A stretch of 31,688 bases of DNA from SYHX01 sp049317645 (GTDB lineage Bacteria > Bacteroidota > Bacteroidia > UBA7662), in the NCBI GenBank assembly GCA_049317645.1, contig JBMOHV010000018.1, positions 1 to 31,688 of the forward strand. The letters are read 5' to 3'. Under the pieces are notes generated by a model. The model was not told where the DNA came from. It worked only from the letters and a program-made list of their open reading frames with translations, and did no database searches. Positions 22,024 to 31,658 of the stretch are shown in pieces. The translations under genes and the position numbers were made by a program. Position 1 is the stretch's first letter. The number at the start of each line of letters is the position of its first letter.

Positions 22024-25000
22024 CTATGGTTTTCGTAGGATGTAGCGCAAGGTTGCGCTGCCTCCGCGTCCGTCACTGAATTGAAGGAAATACAAGCCCT
22101 CAGGGATTTGAGGTTGTAGCTCCCAGCGTAGGCCTTTGGGGTCGGTGCATTCCTCCGGACCCCATGAATGACCATCGATTACCCGTCCTGTTTCATCGGT
22201 CAGGCGCGCTGCCAGTCCCCAGGGATATTCAACATCGCCCGCTTGTAGGTGGAGGATCCCGTTACCTGGATTGGGAAAGAGACCAGGTGCCTGCATGCGG
22301 TATTCACGTATCCCGCTCGGTGAGATGACCACGACGGTGCGGTGGTCGATGAGAGAATCTACACAGAGATTGGCCCCGGTAACCCAAAGGCTTACCGGGT
22401 AGATTCCGTTTTGGTTGTAGCGTTTTTGGGGCGCATAGCCAGCCACCCTCGGTGTTCCATCCCCAAAATCCCAGACATAGTAGGAACCGTATTGGCTTTG
22501 GTTGAGTAACCCTAGGAGAGAACCTCGCACGATGGTATCCCTGCTAAGTGAAAAACCGGCAACGGGCCCGTATGGTACTGTAAAGCTCCGGGTCAAGGAA
22601 TCAACCCCGTAACCATTGTAGCCAAACAGGGTGACGGTATGGGTACCTGGGCCGGGGTTTAGGGTGACCTGGTTGTTGGTGGAGGTTTGGCCTTGGGGTA
22701 GGACCCAGCGAAGGCTATCGGCCAGGGCGGCATCGGCCTGAACTTGAACCAGGACCGGGTTGCACCCACTCATGGTTAAATCCCACGAAACGACCGGGGG
22801 CATGGAATCCACCAAAATTTGGAGATCATCCAAATAGAGGTTGTTTCCGTTTTGGTTAAAAAATTCAAAGCGCAAATAAGCCGTCTGGGCGGGACGGAGA
22901 ACCGAGAGGTCGATGGAATCCCTGCGCCATTGTTGGCTTTGCAAAGGGACAAAGGCGAGAGAATCGGGGGTCGTGGTGCCCAAGCCGGGTCCACCAGCGG
23001 TCCAGAGTCGATGGTAGGTCAAGCCGCAGTCGGTGGAGGCCCAAACCACCAAGGAATCGTAGGCGCTGACGGGTAGAGATCGGTAGCGGGGATTGTGAGC
23101 ATAGGCCCTCCGAAAGCGAAGCAGGGCCAGGCCGCTGTCCGGGATGGGAAAGCGACCCGTCTCGAGGTAATCACGTTGGCCCAGGGCGGTGTATGCATGC
23201 CCATTCATGGTGACCGATCGAAAGCCGGTGGCCAAGCCCGATGTGGTGGAAAAATTCCAGGTCAAGCCGTTGTCTGGATTGACAATTTGATAGCCCAAAG
23301 AGGCCAGGCTCCCGGTCTCAAAGGTCTGTCGCAGCGGCAAGGACCAGCGGGCTCGTTGGTTGAGGTTGTGCTGCAATGTGTTATCGGTGCTGTCATCATC
23401 GACGACCCAATCCGGCCAGACTTGGACCTGAACCAGGGTTGCGCCCGTTGCACCTCCTATTGGCAATGGCCGCAGGCCCAGGTCCACGGTATCGGACTGG
23501 TTGGAGCCCAAGTTTTGATTGAATGGCACCCAAAAAGGAGTGCCCGACCCTATTTGGCAACGAAGGCGATAGGCTGCGATCATCGAATCCCCCAGATTGC
23601 TCACCCGATAACGCAAGCGCACCGAATCGGCACAAAGCAAACCGCCGGATTGAATCGGTCCTTGCAGGCTCAAATTATAGGCGCCTCGGTAGGGGGGGGT
23701 CGGGGTGTGAAAACGGGCCAGGTATCGAAAAGCAGAATCCACCTGTAGAAATCCGTTCCCGAAGGTATTGTCTTCGCCAGCGGGACCCAGGTCCAGGCCG
23801 GATTGGTACAAGCCTCTCAGGATGGTGCTGCCGGGGAGGTTGGGAAAGGCTTCTTTGAGGAGTAGAACGGCCCCGGATACATGAGGCGAAGCCATGGAGG
23901 TGCCGGTCAGGTTCAGGTAACCCCCGTTGTTGCCCGTGGAACGGACCGAGGTCCCCGGGGCGACCAACTCGGGTTTGATCAAAAGGGAGGAGTCTGTGCT
24001 CAGGCATATGGAAGGACCACGGCTGGAAGAGGATGCAATGCTGAGGCTTCCATTGGAGCCTACGCTCACGTTCCCGGTGCAGAACACATTGACCTCGTTT
24101 AGGTTGATATTCTTGGGTGCGGTGATGGTCGAGATTCCCGAGCCGCTGTTGCCTGCCGAAAAAACCACCGCAAGTCCGGCCGCAGAGAGAGCATTGAAGA
24201 TCGGTAGATAGGTAGGGCTGTTGCATTGGGAGCTGTCCTGGGTGGAGGCTCCCCAACTGTTGTTAATCACATCGGGTACATCGGAAGTGGTCGACGGAAT
24301 CCCGTCCGGGTCCAAGGCCCATTGGAAGGCCGCGGTGGTGGAACCGCCTGGGCAGAGGGCCCCGGCCGCAATCCATTGAGCCCGGACCGCCATGCCCACG
24401 GTGTCCTGGGTTTGGGCATCCATGCCGACCATGGTGCCCATCACATGGGTTCCGTGGGGGGTGTTTCCCCCGCAATCGGTGGGCGTATTGCCGGCTCCCA
24501 ACCAGGCTTGGGATGCAGGAACCTGCAGACCCTTCCAACGGCTGTTCAAGGCCGGATGGGTCCCCCAAACCCCGGTATCGATGTTCATCCCCAGTCGCCC
24601 TCGGCCTCGGTAACCCCGGGTCCACATCAAGGGGGCTTGGGTGACTCGTAGGCCGGGCTCGGTCCCGCCAAGGCTCTCGGGCCTACCTTCTCCGGGCCCC
24701 AACGTCACCGGATCAGGTCCAAAGCCAGGGTCGGCATCGGCTTCGATCCACTCGATTTGGTCACCGTAGGTCTCCAGTAGGGCCAAAAAATACGTAGGGC
24801 TTGCTTCCAAGACCCCCAGCGAGCTAATCCAATACCACTGCACCGATTTCAAGGAGCCTGGTCCCAAGGCAGCGCCCAATGCGGTGAGTCTTTCCAGCCA
24901 CAGAGGTTCAATCCGGCTGTTGTATTGACGCAGGAGTCCAACCGTCTGCAGAAGACGATTTTGGGCGTCGGTTCCTTCGCGATCAAAGAGGTTCTCTAGC

Positions 25001-25281
25001 GAATCGACCCGAACCCGGTCCCGCAAGAGAATGCGCATGCGCTGGTGACCTTCGGCCGCCACAGGGCCGGAGCCTCTCGCATCGCGGGCCTGCAGCCATT
25101 GCTGGTACAGGGCTGGTTCCAAAGGCCATGGGGGGGTGTTTGATGCGGAAGCCCCCTGCAGGATAGGTCCAGCGACACACATCGCAACGAGGAACCAGGC
25201 CACTAGGCGGCCCAAGGCGCTCATTCGGTGAGGGCCGTGCGAGCCTTGGCCCTCCATCACGCGCTTGGGTTCTGATTTCAT
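22024..25281 (-). CDS. Secreted subtilisin-like (S8) serine protease with PKD and T9SS domains
   Basis: Numbered from the ATG at 25281, this is a 1085-residue protein. A hydrophobic signal (LVAWFLVAMCVAGPILQGASA) precedes a propeptide-like region to about residue 185. The S8 domain holds the catalytic triad Asp235 (NIDTGVWG), His276 (HGTHV) and Ser462 (GTSMASPHV), plus VINNSWG with the oxyanion Asn. Beta-rich modules follow, then a PKD-like domain with YYVWDFGDGTP and a C-terminal type A sorting domain (LFPNPGNGILHL...IPEGLYFLQF). It is probably exported by Sec, moved out by T9SS and active outside the cell. Its substrate is unknown. A downstream ATG at 25224 (MSALGRLVAWF) would give a more standard signal peptide and is a real alternative. 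The ATG at 25368 would lie inside pyrC and upstream of the predicted promoter. Confidence 0.9.
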   Translation of the reverse strand: MKSEPKRVMEGQGSHGPHRMSALGRLVAWFLVAMCVAGPILQGASASNTPPWPLEPALYQQWLQARDARGSGPVAAEGHQRMRILLRDRVRVDSLENLFDREGTDAQNRLLQTVGLLRQYNSRIEPLWLERLTALGAALGPGSLKSVQWYWISSLGVLEASPTYFLALLETYGDQIEWIEADADPGFGPDPVTLGPGEGRPESLGGTEPGLRVTQAPLMWTRGYRGRGRLGMNIDTGVWGTHPALNSRWKGLQVPASQAWLGAGNTPTDCGGNTPHGTHVMGTMVGMDAQTQDTVGMAVRAQWIAAGALCPGGSTTAAFQWALDPDGIPSTTSDVPDVINNSWGASTQDSSQCNSPTYLPIFNALSAAGLAVVFSAGNSGSGISTITAPKNINLNEVNVFCTGNVSVGSNGSLSIASSSSRGPSICLSTDSSLLIKPELVAPGTSVRSTGNNGGYLNLTGTSMASPHVSGAVLLLKEAFPNLPGSTILRGLYQSGLDLGPAGEDNTFGNGFLQVDSAFRYLARFHTPTPPYRGAYNLSLQGPIQSGGLLCADSVRLRYRVSNLGDSMIAAYRLRCQIGSGTPFWVPFNQNLGSNQSDTVDLGLRPLPIGGATGATLVQVQVWPDWVVDDDSTDNTLQHNLNQRARWSLPLRQTFETGSLASLGYQIVNPDNGLTWNFSTTSGLATGFRSVTMNGHAYTALGQRDYLETGRFPIPDSGLALLRFRRAYAHNPRYRSLPVSAYDSLVVWASTDCGLTYHRLWTAGGPGLGTTTPDSLAFVPLQSQQWRRDSIDLSVLRPAQTAYLRFEFFNQNGNNLYLDDLQILVDSMPPVVSWDLTMSGCNPVLVQVQADAALADSLRWVLPQGQTSTNNQVTLNPGPGTHTVTLFGYNGYGVDSLTRSFTVPYGPVAGFSLSRDTIVRGSLLGLLNQSQYGSYYVWDFGDGTPRVAGYAPQKRYNQNGIYPVSLWVTGANLCVDSLIDHRTVVVISPSGIREYRMQAPGLFPNPGNGILHLQAGDVEYPWGLAARLTDETGRVIDGHSWGPEECTDPKGLRWELQPQIPEGLYFLQFSDGRGGSATLRYILRKP

Positions 25282-25294
25282 CGCTCTATCTTTA
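25265..25294 (+). promoter_or_regulatory. Promoter of pyrC
   Basis: TTG (25265-25267), 19 bases, then TATCTTTA (25287-25294), one base off TAnnTTTG. Initiation near 25301 leaves about ten bases before the ATG at 25312. It overlaps the start of the divergent protease gene. Confidence 0.6.
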
Positions 25295-25298
25295 AATC

Positions 25299-25327
25299 CA
25301 AAATTAACACTATGTCTACTTTGGCAA
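25299..25327 (-). promoter_or_regulatory. Promoter of the S8 protease gene
   Basis: On the minus strand TTG (25327-25325), 18 bases, then TAATTTTG (25306-25299), an exact TAnnTTTG match with a slightly short spacer. Initiation near 25292 supports the ATG at 25281 or 25224 and excludes the ATG at 25368. The -33 element lies in the first codons of pyrC. Confidence 0.55.
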
Positions 25328-26682
25328 TCCGGGATGTTCAGTTGGTCAACGAAGGAGAAATCCGTCAAGTCAATGTAGAGGTTCGAGGCGGACTGATTTG
25401 GTCCGTTGATCCGGTGAATCGCCGAAAAGTGGCGGATCGAACCCTGGAAGGGGCGGGGGCCTACCTACTACCGGGCTTGGTGGATGACCAGGTTCATTTC
25501 CGCGAACCGGGTCTGACCCACAAGGGCTGCATAGGCACCGAAAGCCGGGCCGCGCTGCGCGGCGGCGTCACATCGTACATGGAGATGCCCAATACCAGCC
25601 CTTCGACCTGCGATCGGGCGGCATGGGATTGGAAGATGGCCACCGCAGCACGGGATTCGGCGGCGAATTACAGCTTCTACATGGGGGCCAACGGTCACAA
25701 CCTGAACAATCTCTTGGAAGCCGATTACCGGAGGGTGCCGGGGGTCAAAATATTTATGGGATCCTCGACCGGTGAATTGTTGGTGGACCATCCCGAAATT
25801 CTTCGAGAGGTTTATTGCAAAATGCATTCCCATCATCCCGGCGTTCCGATTTCCTTGCATTGCGAGAACGACCAGGTGATTGCCCAAGCTGCGAAGGCCT
25901 ACGAGGCCATCAAGCCCCGTGATACGTGGACAGCTGCCGACCACCCTCGCATTCGAAATCACGAGGGTTGTTATGTTTCCAGTCGATTGGCGCGGGAATT
26001 GGCCGAGGCCTGTTCGGCGGATATTCATATTTTGCACCTCACTACAAAAGAGGAAGTCGCTGATATAGTGGATTATAAGAAGAGAGTTCCGGCAGGTCCT
26101 TCCGGGTTTCGTTCCATCACCACCGAGGCCTGTGTTCATCATTTATGGTTTGACGAAAACGATTACGACCGCTTGGGGAATCGGATCAAATGGAATCCCG
26201 CCATCAAGAGCGCGGAGGACCGCAAGGCTTTGCTCGAAGCGGTTCGAGAGGGATGGATCGACGTGGTCGCTACGGATCACGCGCCTCATACCGTTGACGA
26301 AAAAAACAGACCCTATGGGGAGGCTCCCAGCGGAGGACCATTGTTACAACACAGCTTGTTGATGATGTGGGATTTGGCAATGGAAGGCCATTTTTCGCCC
26401 GAAAGGGTGGTTCAGGCCATGTGCCATGCCCCGGCCCTGCGCTTTGGGGTTCATCAAAGGGGCTTTGTGAGGGAGGGGTATGCCGCTGACTTGGTGTTGC
26501 TAAGGAATGAACCCACCTTGGTACTAGCGGAGGATTTGGAATACCGTTGCGGATGGTCTCCGGTGACAGGGGTTACTTTCTCGCACCGTGTGCATGGGGT
26601 CCTGCTCAACGGGCATTTGGCGTATTACGACGGTCGATGGATCGAAAGCGGTGGTGCTCAGCCATTGGCTTTTGATCGTTAG
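25312..26682 (+). CDS. pyrC: Dihydroorotase
   Basis: A 456-residue amidohydrolase that closes N-carbamoyl-aspartate to dihydroorotate in pyrimidine synthesis. Recognisable active-site pieces are DDQVHFREPG (residues 58-67), MPNT (Asn94), VKIFMGSSTG (Lys146, the carboxylated metal bridge), SLHCEND (His183), ILHLTT (His242) and VVATDHAPHT (Asp322). The first metal-ligand His of the usual HxH motif is Gln60 here. I recall the same DDQVHFREPGLTHK string in Flavobacteriia dihydroorotases, so it looks like a lineage form and not decay. The ATG at 25312 sits about ten bases after the predicted transcription start. The gene is divergent from the protease and closed by a terminator. Confidence 0.9.
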   Translation: MSTLAIRDVQLVNEGEIRQVNVEVRGGLIWSVDPVNRRKVADRTLEGAGAYLLPGLVDDQVHFREPGLTHKGCIGTESRAALRGGVTSYMEMPNTSPSTCDRAAWDWKMATAARDSAANYSFYMGANGHNLNNLLEADYRRVPGVKIFMGSSTGELLVDHPEILREVYCKMHSHHPGVPISLHCENDQVIAQAAKAYEAIKPRDTWTAADHPRIRNHEGCYVSSRLARELAEACSADIHILHLTTKEEVADIVDYKKRVPAGPSGFRSITTEACVHHLWFDENDYDRLGNRIKWNPAIKSAEDRKALLEAVREGWIDVVATDHAPHTVDEKNRPYGEAPSGGPLLQHSLLMMWDLAMEGHFSPERVVQAMCHAPALRFGVHQRGFVREGYAADLVLLRNEPTLVLAEDLEYRCGWSPVTGVTFSHRVHGVLLNGHLAYYDGRWIESGGAQPLAFDR

Positions 26683-26696
26683 AGAAGCCTAAATCC

Positions 26697-26738
26697 GGCC
26701 TTGGCAAGGGTTGCTCAGGCAACTCGGCAGGCCTTTTT
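26697..26738 (+). terminator. Terminator of pyrC
   Basis: GGCCT (26697) pairs with AGGCC before TTTTT (26734-26738). Inside, GGGTTGC and GCAACTC form a second stem of seven pairs around TCAG. The structure lies 15 bases after the pyrC stop and ends in a run of five T. Confidence 0.75.
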
Positions 26739-26810
26739 GAGATTTAATCGCCTTTAAGGGATTTTTGGCCCGTTTATTGGTTTTATCTTGCGTTATTCAA
26801 TGATTCTTTT

Positions 26811-29800
26811 ATGTTAAATAGCTCCTTTTCGCCCCGCATTTTTTGGTTTCTGACCCTCATGGTTTTTGGGTCCATTTTCCCCCAACTTGGTTGGTCCCAG
26901 ATTTCGGTGACCGTGGGTAGTGGAACTCTTCAGAACACCCCTACGACCTATCCAGCCCCCTACGGAAATTTTTATTGGGGCGCACGTCACCAAATGATTA
27001 TAAGGGCATCCGAGCTCAACGCACTGGGTGTATCCGGTGGGGGAATGACCTCGGTTGGGTTTATGGTGGTGACCCCATCGGGAATTCCATTGCAAAATTT
27101 CACTATTTCGTTGGGAACGACTTCGGATTCGGTGCTGAGCACCAATGCCGGATTTGTCTCCGGAATGACGCAGGTTTATAGCGTACCCACTTATACCGAT
27201 GTAGTAGGTTGGAATACCCATGTTTTTGCCCAGCCTTTCTTTTGGAACGGCACAACCAACTTGATCATCGAAACATGTTTTAATAACACCTCGTGGGTCA
27301 ACAATGGCAATTCGGTTCTTCGGCAAACCGATGTTGGATACAACGGGACCTTGTATTTCCGCAGGGACTCGTTGGGCACCTGTACCGCTTCACCAGCGGG
27401 TTCTTTTGGTTTTTTTGAAAGTACCCAACGGCCCAATATGCAGTTGAATTTTCTGCCATTGACAGGCACCGATGCAGCGGCTACCGGTTTGCTGAGTCCC
27501 GCATCTCCCGTTTTGGGCGGAACGAGTGGTCAGGTGGTGATGCGTTTGTCCAACTATGCCGCCAATACCATTACCGGCGCCAGTGTTGGTTTTTCGGTGA
27601 ACAATGGAACGCCTGTTGTTGAATCATGGACAGGATCCTTGCCCACAGGTCAATCGACCACGCATACCTTCAATACCAACCTTACCTTGCCCTTGAACCA
27701 GCCCGCTCTTGTCAAGGCCTGGGTTAACAACCCTTCGCCAGGTCCAGACATCAATGCAGGGAACGACACATTTGCTGTTAATTTGTGTTATGCATTACCC
27801 GGTGGAACCTACAGTGTGGGTCCCGGGGCAGGTGCTGCGTTTCCTTCTTTGACGGCCGCCTTTCAGGCTATGCAATGCGGGGGTATCACCGGCCCCGTCA
27901 CCTTGCAGCTCCAAAGCGGCGTTCACCTGGGTTCCTACAGCCTGGGGGCTTTCCCTGGATTGTCGGCATCGTCCTCGTTGACCATCACGTCGGCTACAGG
28001 AAATGCAGCCGATGTTGTGCTCGTAGGGGATACCAGTTTGCAGGGCAACCAGCGGAGCATCTTCAAACTCAACCAAACCCCTCACGTCGCCTTTCAAAAT
28101 TTGACGCTACGACGCTATCGGCTGAACGGTTCAGCAATTGGTTCCTTCAATACAGCGCATATTGAAGGGGTGGGAACCGATTTTTTGCAGGTGAACCAGT
28201 GTATTTTTCAGGATTCCGTTGTTCAGGCTTTTGTTACCAGGGATAATTATGCATTGTTATTATCCAATTCATCCAACGCGGTGATTTCTAACAATGCATT
28301 TCGTGGATTTTATACCTCCATTTTTTGGAATTCCGTGGGCCTGCCCATGAGCCTTAATCAGGTCATTAATAATAGTTTTGAAGGTTATCTTGATGGATTG
28401 AATGCATCGGATCAAAGCGGAATCTTAGTGGCAGGGAATGTTTTTAGCAATCAAAGGCCCAACGGGAATGCGGCTCTTTGGTTGATGGACGTCTCTTCGG
28501 CCGAGGTCCATTCCAATCGCTTCAACGGGGAGATTTTTAATCCTCAAATTCGTCTAACCAATCCCAACGACAGTCTATCCCAGCCTACCAGGATTTTTAA
28601 CAATGCCATCAATGTTTCGTTTAATCCGACGTCCACTTTTGGTTTGGGTTCTCCTATACTCGTTGAGGGATTTGCGGATACGTCAACGACCAACCCTGAT
28701 TCCAAGGACGGGGTGATTTTGGCCTTTAATACGGTCAGGGTGCGTTGCATGAGCATGTCGGGCGCTGGTGGCTTGAATTATGGTTTGATCCATTTGACCG
28801 ATAATCGCTTTATGTCGGGTGGGGGTTCGCCCTTCGGGAGTCTTGTATTACGTAACAATAATTTGTATGCGGAGGCTGTTTCGGGCTTAATTCTTCCCAA
28901 TGGGTGGGCTGCTTTGGTCTTTGAATCGGATTCAATCGCCTATTATTCTTCTTCGGATTATCAGAATTTGTTTATGAAGCCGGCCTTTGGTCAGACCTCC
29001 CTTCCCACTTTGGTGGGCATGTCCAGTCCTTTGTTGACCTTCTCAACCCTCGCGACTTGGCGGCCTGTTTATAACAAGGATTCCAATTCTGTTTCGCTCA
29101 ATCCTCTTTTTGCGACGGCTACTTTGGCCATTCCTGGGGCTTCGGCCTTTGATAACCTGGGCCAGCCGTATGGGGGCATTGGCTCTGACTTGACGGGTAG
29201 TACCCGAAACAGTGTTTCGCCTGATTTGGGGGCCTATGAATTTACCCCTGCACCCAACGATATAGGGGTTGTTCAATTGGTTAGTCCAAGTTCAGGATGC
29301 GGTCTGGGTGGCGCTTTGACGGTGAGTGTTCGCGTTAGCAATTTTGGTTCGGTGGCCCAAAGCAATTTTGGCCTGGGTTACAGCATAGCCGGTGGACCTG
29401 TTTTTGCGGGGTCCTTTACGGGGACTTTGAATCCAGGTGATACCGCTTTGTTTTCCTTTCCAGGAACGGTGAATCTTTCGGTGCCAGGGGTTTATTCTTT
29501 GGCCGCCTTTACGACGTTGGCTTCCGACGGTCAGCTTTTGAACGATACCCTTACAACGACGGTATTGAATTCTCCATTGGCAGGAACGGCTCCTTATTTC
29601 GAGGATTTTGAAGGGGCTGCTACGGGATGGTCTTCTTCAGGGGCCAACAATTCTTGGCAGCGTGGGACGCCTGCCGGTCTGGTAATAAACACAGCGGGGG
29701 CAGGTACGCAGTCCTTTGCAACCAGCCTAAATGGCCCTTACAATGCCTCGGAGTTGAGTTACTTGGAATCCCCTTGCTTGGATTTAAGCAGTACGCTTAG

Positions 29801-31658
29801 CCCGCAAGTGCGTTTCAAAATTTGGTGGGATACCGAGCGTACCTGGGACGGTCTGCAATTGCAATCCTCCGTGGATGGGGGCTCGTCTTGGTCGGTTGTA
29901 GGTTCGGTCAATAGCACGCTTGGTTTGAATTGGTACAATACAACCTTGACGAACGGGCCCGGGACAGGGATGGTTTGTTGGAGTGGTTCACAAAATAGTT
30001 TTCCTTCTTCGGGTTCGGGGGGTTGGGTGACCGCCCAGCATCCGTTGACGGGACTTGCTGGATTGAGTGGTGTCAAATTCCGTTTTGTATTTGTATCGGA
30101 CTTGTCTGTTCAATACGACGGAGTTGCTATTGATGATTTCAGGGTATCGGATCCGCCTGCCATCGAATCGGAATTGGTTTTGTTGACTTTGCCGGCCTCC
30201 AGCTGTGGTTTGCCGGCCAATGCTCCAGTTAGTATCCGTATCAAAAACAGGGGGGGGCAGTCTCTGTCCAATATTCCGGTTCGTTATCGAATCAATAATT
30301 TGCCGGTTGTCCAAGAAGTGGTGGCCGGGCCGTTGGCTCCAGGGGATTCGCTGAACTATACGTTCACAACCCGAGCCAATTTATCGGCGGTTGGAACGTA
30401 CAATATTCTTGCTTACACCGCTGTTGTTGGGGATGCTGATTTGACCAACGATACGCTCCGCGGGAATGTTACCAATATCCCGACCATCGCTACTTTGCCT
30501 CACAACCAAAATTTTGAAAGCAACAACGGCTTTTGGACCAGCGGAGGCACCAGCAGTTCGTGGGCCTGGGGTACGCCAACGGGGGGCGTTATTAATTCAG
30601 CAGCCAGCGGGCAGCGGGCTTGGGTTACCAGCCTTTCAGGGACCTATAACAATGATGAAGATAGTTACCTTCAAATGCCTTGCTTGAATTTTACGGGAGT
30701 TCAAAATGCTACGCTATCGTTTAGTATCCAATACGATACCGAGGACACTTACGATGGTGTCAATGTTCAATATTCCATCAACAACGGCTTGACTTGGCAG
30801 GTGTTAGGAACCGTCGGCAGCGGAACCAACTGGTACACCTCTTCATCGGTTTCTTCATCCAACGGCCCCGTTTGGGATGGTTTGTCCAATGGTTGGGTAC
30901 GGGCATCACATCCCTTAACGGTTCTCAACAACCAAGCCTCGGTTCGTTTGCGTTTTGTCTTCACGTCGGATATTTCGGCAACCCAGGAAGGTGTCGCTAT
31001 TGATAGTGTTCAAATTACCACAGGCATTTCGAACACTCCTGATTTGGGGGTTGTTCAGGTGTTGGAACCCAGCAATCCCGTTCTTAACCAGAACAATACT
31101 GTGAAGGTGGTCATCAAGAATTTTAGCAGCTCAATTCTTAGTAATTTCTTGGTGTCCTATGCGGTGAATGGCGCTTTGGTCAATGGAAATACCTTGTCTC
31201 GTTCTATCCAGCCCAACGATACCATTCATCACACGTTTACAGGTCTTTGGAGGCCAACTGTCGGTGGAACACATCGACTTTGCGCTTATACAGGGCCTGT
31301 TCCAGGTCAAACAAACAATGCCAACGATACGGTGTGTAGAACCTATACGGCCGTTGGATTGGCGGATCCGTTGAATTTGGAGGGCGTTGTTTTGTACCCC
31401 AACCCAACTAAGGACCGTGTTGTTATCAAGGCGCCTGCCGGGGATTATGTTGGTTTGGTCTGGAGGGATGCTGGTGGCCGCAAAATGGAGGATCGTTCTC
31501 TTGACTTTTGTGTTGGAAGCTTTGAGGGCGAAGGGGTTGATTCCGCCGCCGTGTCCTTTACGACCGAGACCGCTGCCTGGTCCCCAGGTTGGTACATGGG
31601 AACCCTGACCAAGCGCGATGGATCGGTGATTCGCCTGCGCTTGATGATTCAACCTTAA
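26811..31658 (+). CDS. Large modular T9SS surface protein with beta-helix, CARDB-like and MAM-like repeats
   Basis: A 1615-residue exported protein. The signal peptide is about residues 1-30 (PRIFWFLTLMVFGSIFPQLGWSQ). Next are an N-terminal beta domain, a CARDB-like domain (about 219-325), and a region rich in Asn and short hydrophobic repeats (about 330-810) that looks like a right-handed parallel beta-helix. Then CARDB-like units at about 816-920, 1118-1222 and 1409-1510 alternate with two MAM- or jelly-roll-like modules at about 925-1117 and 1225-1405. These share FE...GxW, S(Y)LxxPCLxx, DTExTxDGxxxQxSxxxG and GVAID. The end (about 1523-1615, LYPNPTKDRVVIK onwards) is a type A sorting domain. 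No enzyme active site is evident; adhesion or carbohydrate binding is the likely role, by analogy. It is complete, with TAA at 31656. Confidence 0.9.
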   Translation: MLNSSFSPRIFWFLTLMVFGSIFPQLGWSQISVTVGSGTLQNTPTTYPAPYGNFYWGARHQMIIRASELNALGVSGGGMTSVGFMVVTPSGIPLQNFTISLGTTSDSVLSTNAGFVSGMTQVYSVPTYTDVVGWNTHVFAQPFFWNGTTNLIIETCFNNTSWVNNGNSVLRQTDVGYNGTLYFRRDSLGTCTASPAGSFGFFESTQRPNMQLNFLPLTGTDAAATGLLSPASPVLGGTSGQVVMRLSNYAANTITGASVGFSVNNGTPVVESWTGSLPTGQSTTHTFNTNLTLPLNQPALVKAWVNNPSPGPDINAGNDTFAVNLCYALPGGTYSVGPGAGAAFPSLTAAFQAMQCGGITGPVTLQLQSGVHLGSYSLGAFPGLSASSSLTITSATGNAADVVLVGDTSLQGNQRSIFKLNQTPHVAFQNLTLRRYRLNGSAIGSFNTAHIEGVGTDFLQVNQCIFQDSVVQAFVTRDNYALLLSNSSNAVISNNAFRGFYTSIFWNSVGLPMSLNQVINNSFEGYLDGLNASDQSGILVAGNVFSNQRPNGNAALWLMDVSSAEVHSNRFNGEIFNPQIRLTNPNDSLSQPTRIFNNAINVSFNPTSTFGLGSPILVEGFADTSTTNPDSKDGVILAFNTVRVRCMSMSGAGGLNYGLIHLTDNRFMSGGGSPFGSLVLRNNNLYAEAVSGLILPNGWAALVFESDSIAYYSSSDYQNLFMKPAFGQTSLPTLVGMSSPLLTFSTLATWRPVYNKDSNSVSLNPLFATATLAIPGASAFDNLGQPYGGIGSDLTGSTRNSVSPDLGAYEFTPAPNDIGVVQLVSPSSGCGLGGALTVSVRVSNFGSVAQSNFGLGYSIAGGPVFAGSFTGTLNPGDTALFSFPGTVNLSVPGVYSLAAFTTLASDGQLLNDTLTTTVLNSPLAGTAPYFEDFEGAATGWSSSGANNSWQRGTPAGLVINTAGAGTQSFATSLNGPYNASELSYLESPCLDLSSTLSPQVRFKIWWDTERTWDGLQLQSSVDGGSSWSVVGSVNSTLGLNWYNTTLTNGPGTGMVCWSGSQNSFPSSGSGGWVTAQHPLTGLAGLSGVKFRFVFVSDLSVQYDGVAIDDFRVSDPPAIESELVLLTLPASSCGLPANAPVSIRIKNRGGQSLSNIPVRYRINNLPVVQEVVAGPLAPGDSLNYTFTTRANLSAVGTYNILAYTAVVGDADLTNDTLRGNVTNIPTIATLPHNQNFESNNGFWTSGGTSSSWAWGTPTGGVINSAASGQRAWVTSLSGTYNNDEDSYLQMPCLNFTGVQNATLSFSIQYDTEDTYDGVNVQYSINNGLTWQVLGTVGSGTNWYTSSSVSSSNGPVWDGLSNGWVRASHPLTVLNNQASVRLRFVFTSDISATQEGVAIDSVQITTGISNTPDLGVVQVLEPSNPVLNQNNTVKVVIKNFSSSILSNFLVSYAVNGALVNGNTLSRSIQPNDTIHHTFTGLWRPTVGGTHRLCAYTGPVPGQTNNANDTVCRTYTAVGLADPLNLEGVVLYPNPTKDRVVIKAPAGDYVGLVWRDAGGRKMEDRSLDFCVGSFEGEGVDSAAVSFTTETAAWSPGWYMGTLTKRDGSVIRLRLMIQP

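Noticed and set aside
23095..23748. A 217-codon plus-strand frame inside the protease gene
   Set aside because: It is antisense to a confidently identified beta-rich region and has no family resemblance.
22024..25368. Longer start of the S8 protease at 25368
   Set aside because: It would overlap pyrC by 57 bases head to head and lies upstream of the predicted transcription start. The signal peptide begins much later.
26765..26790. TTG-N16-TATCTTG upstream of the large T9SS gene as its promoter
   Set aside because: Both the spacer and the -7 element deviate from consensus. A promoter must exist in 26739-26810, but I cannot place it.
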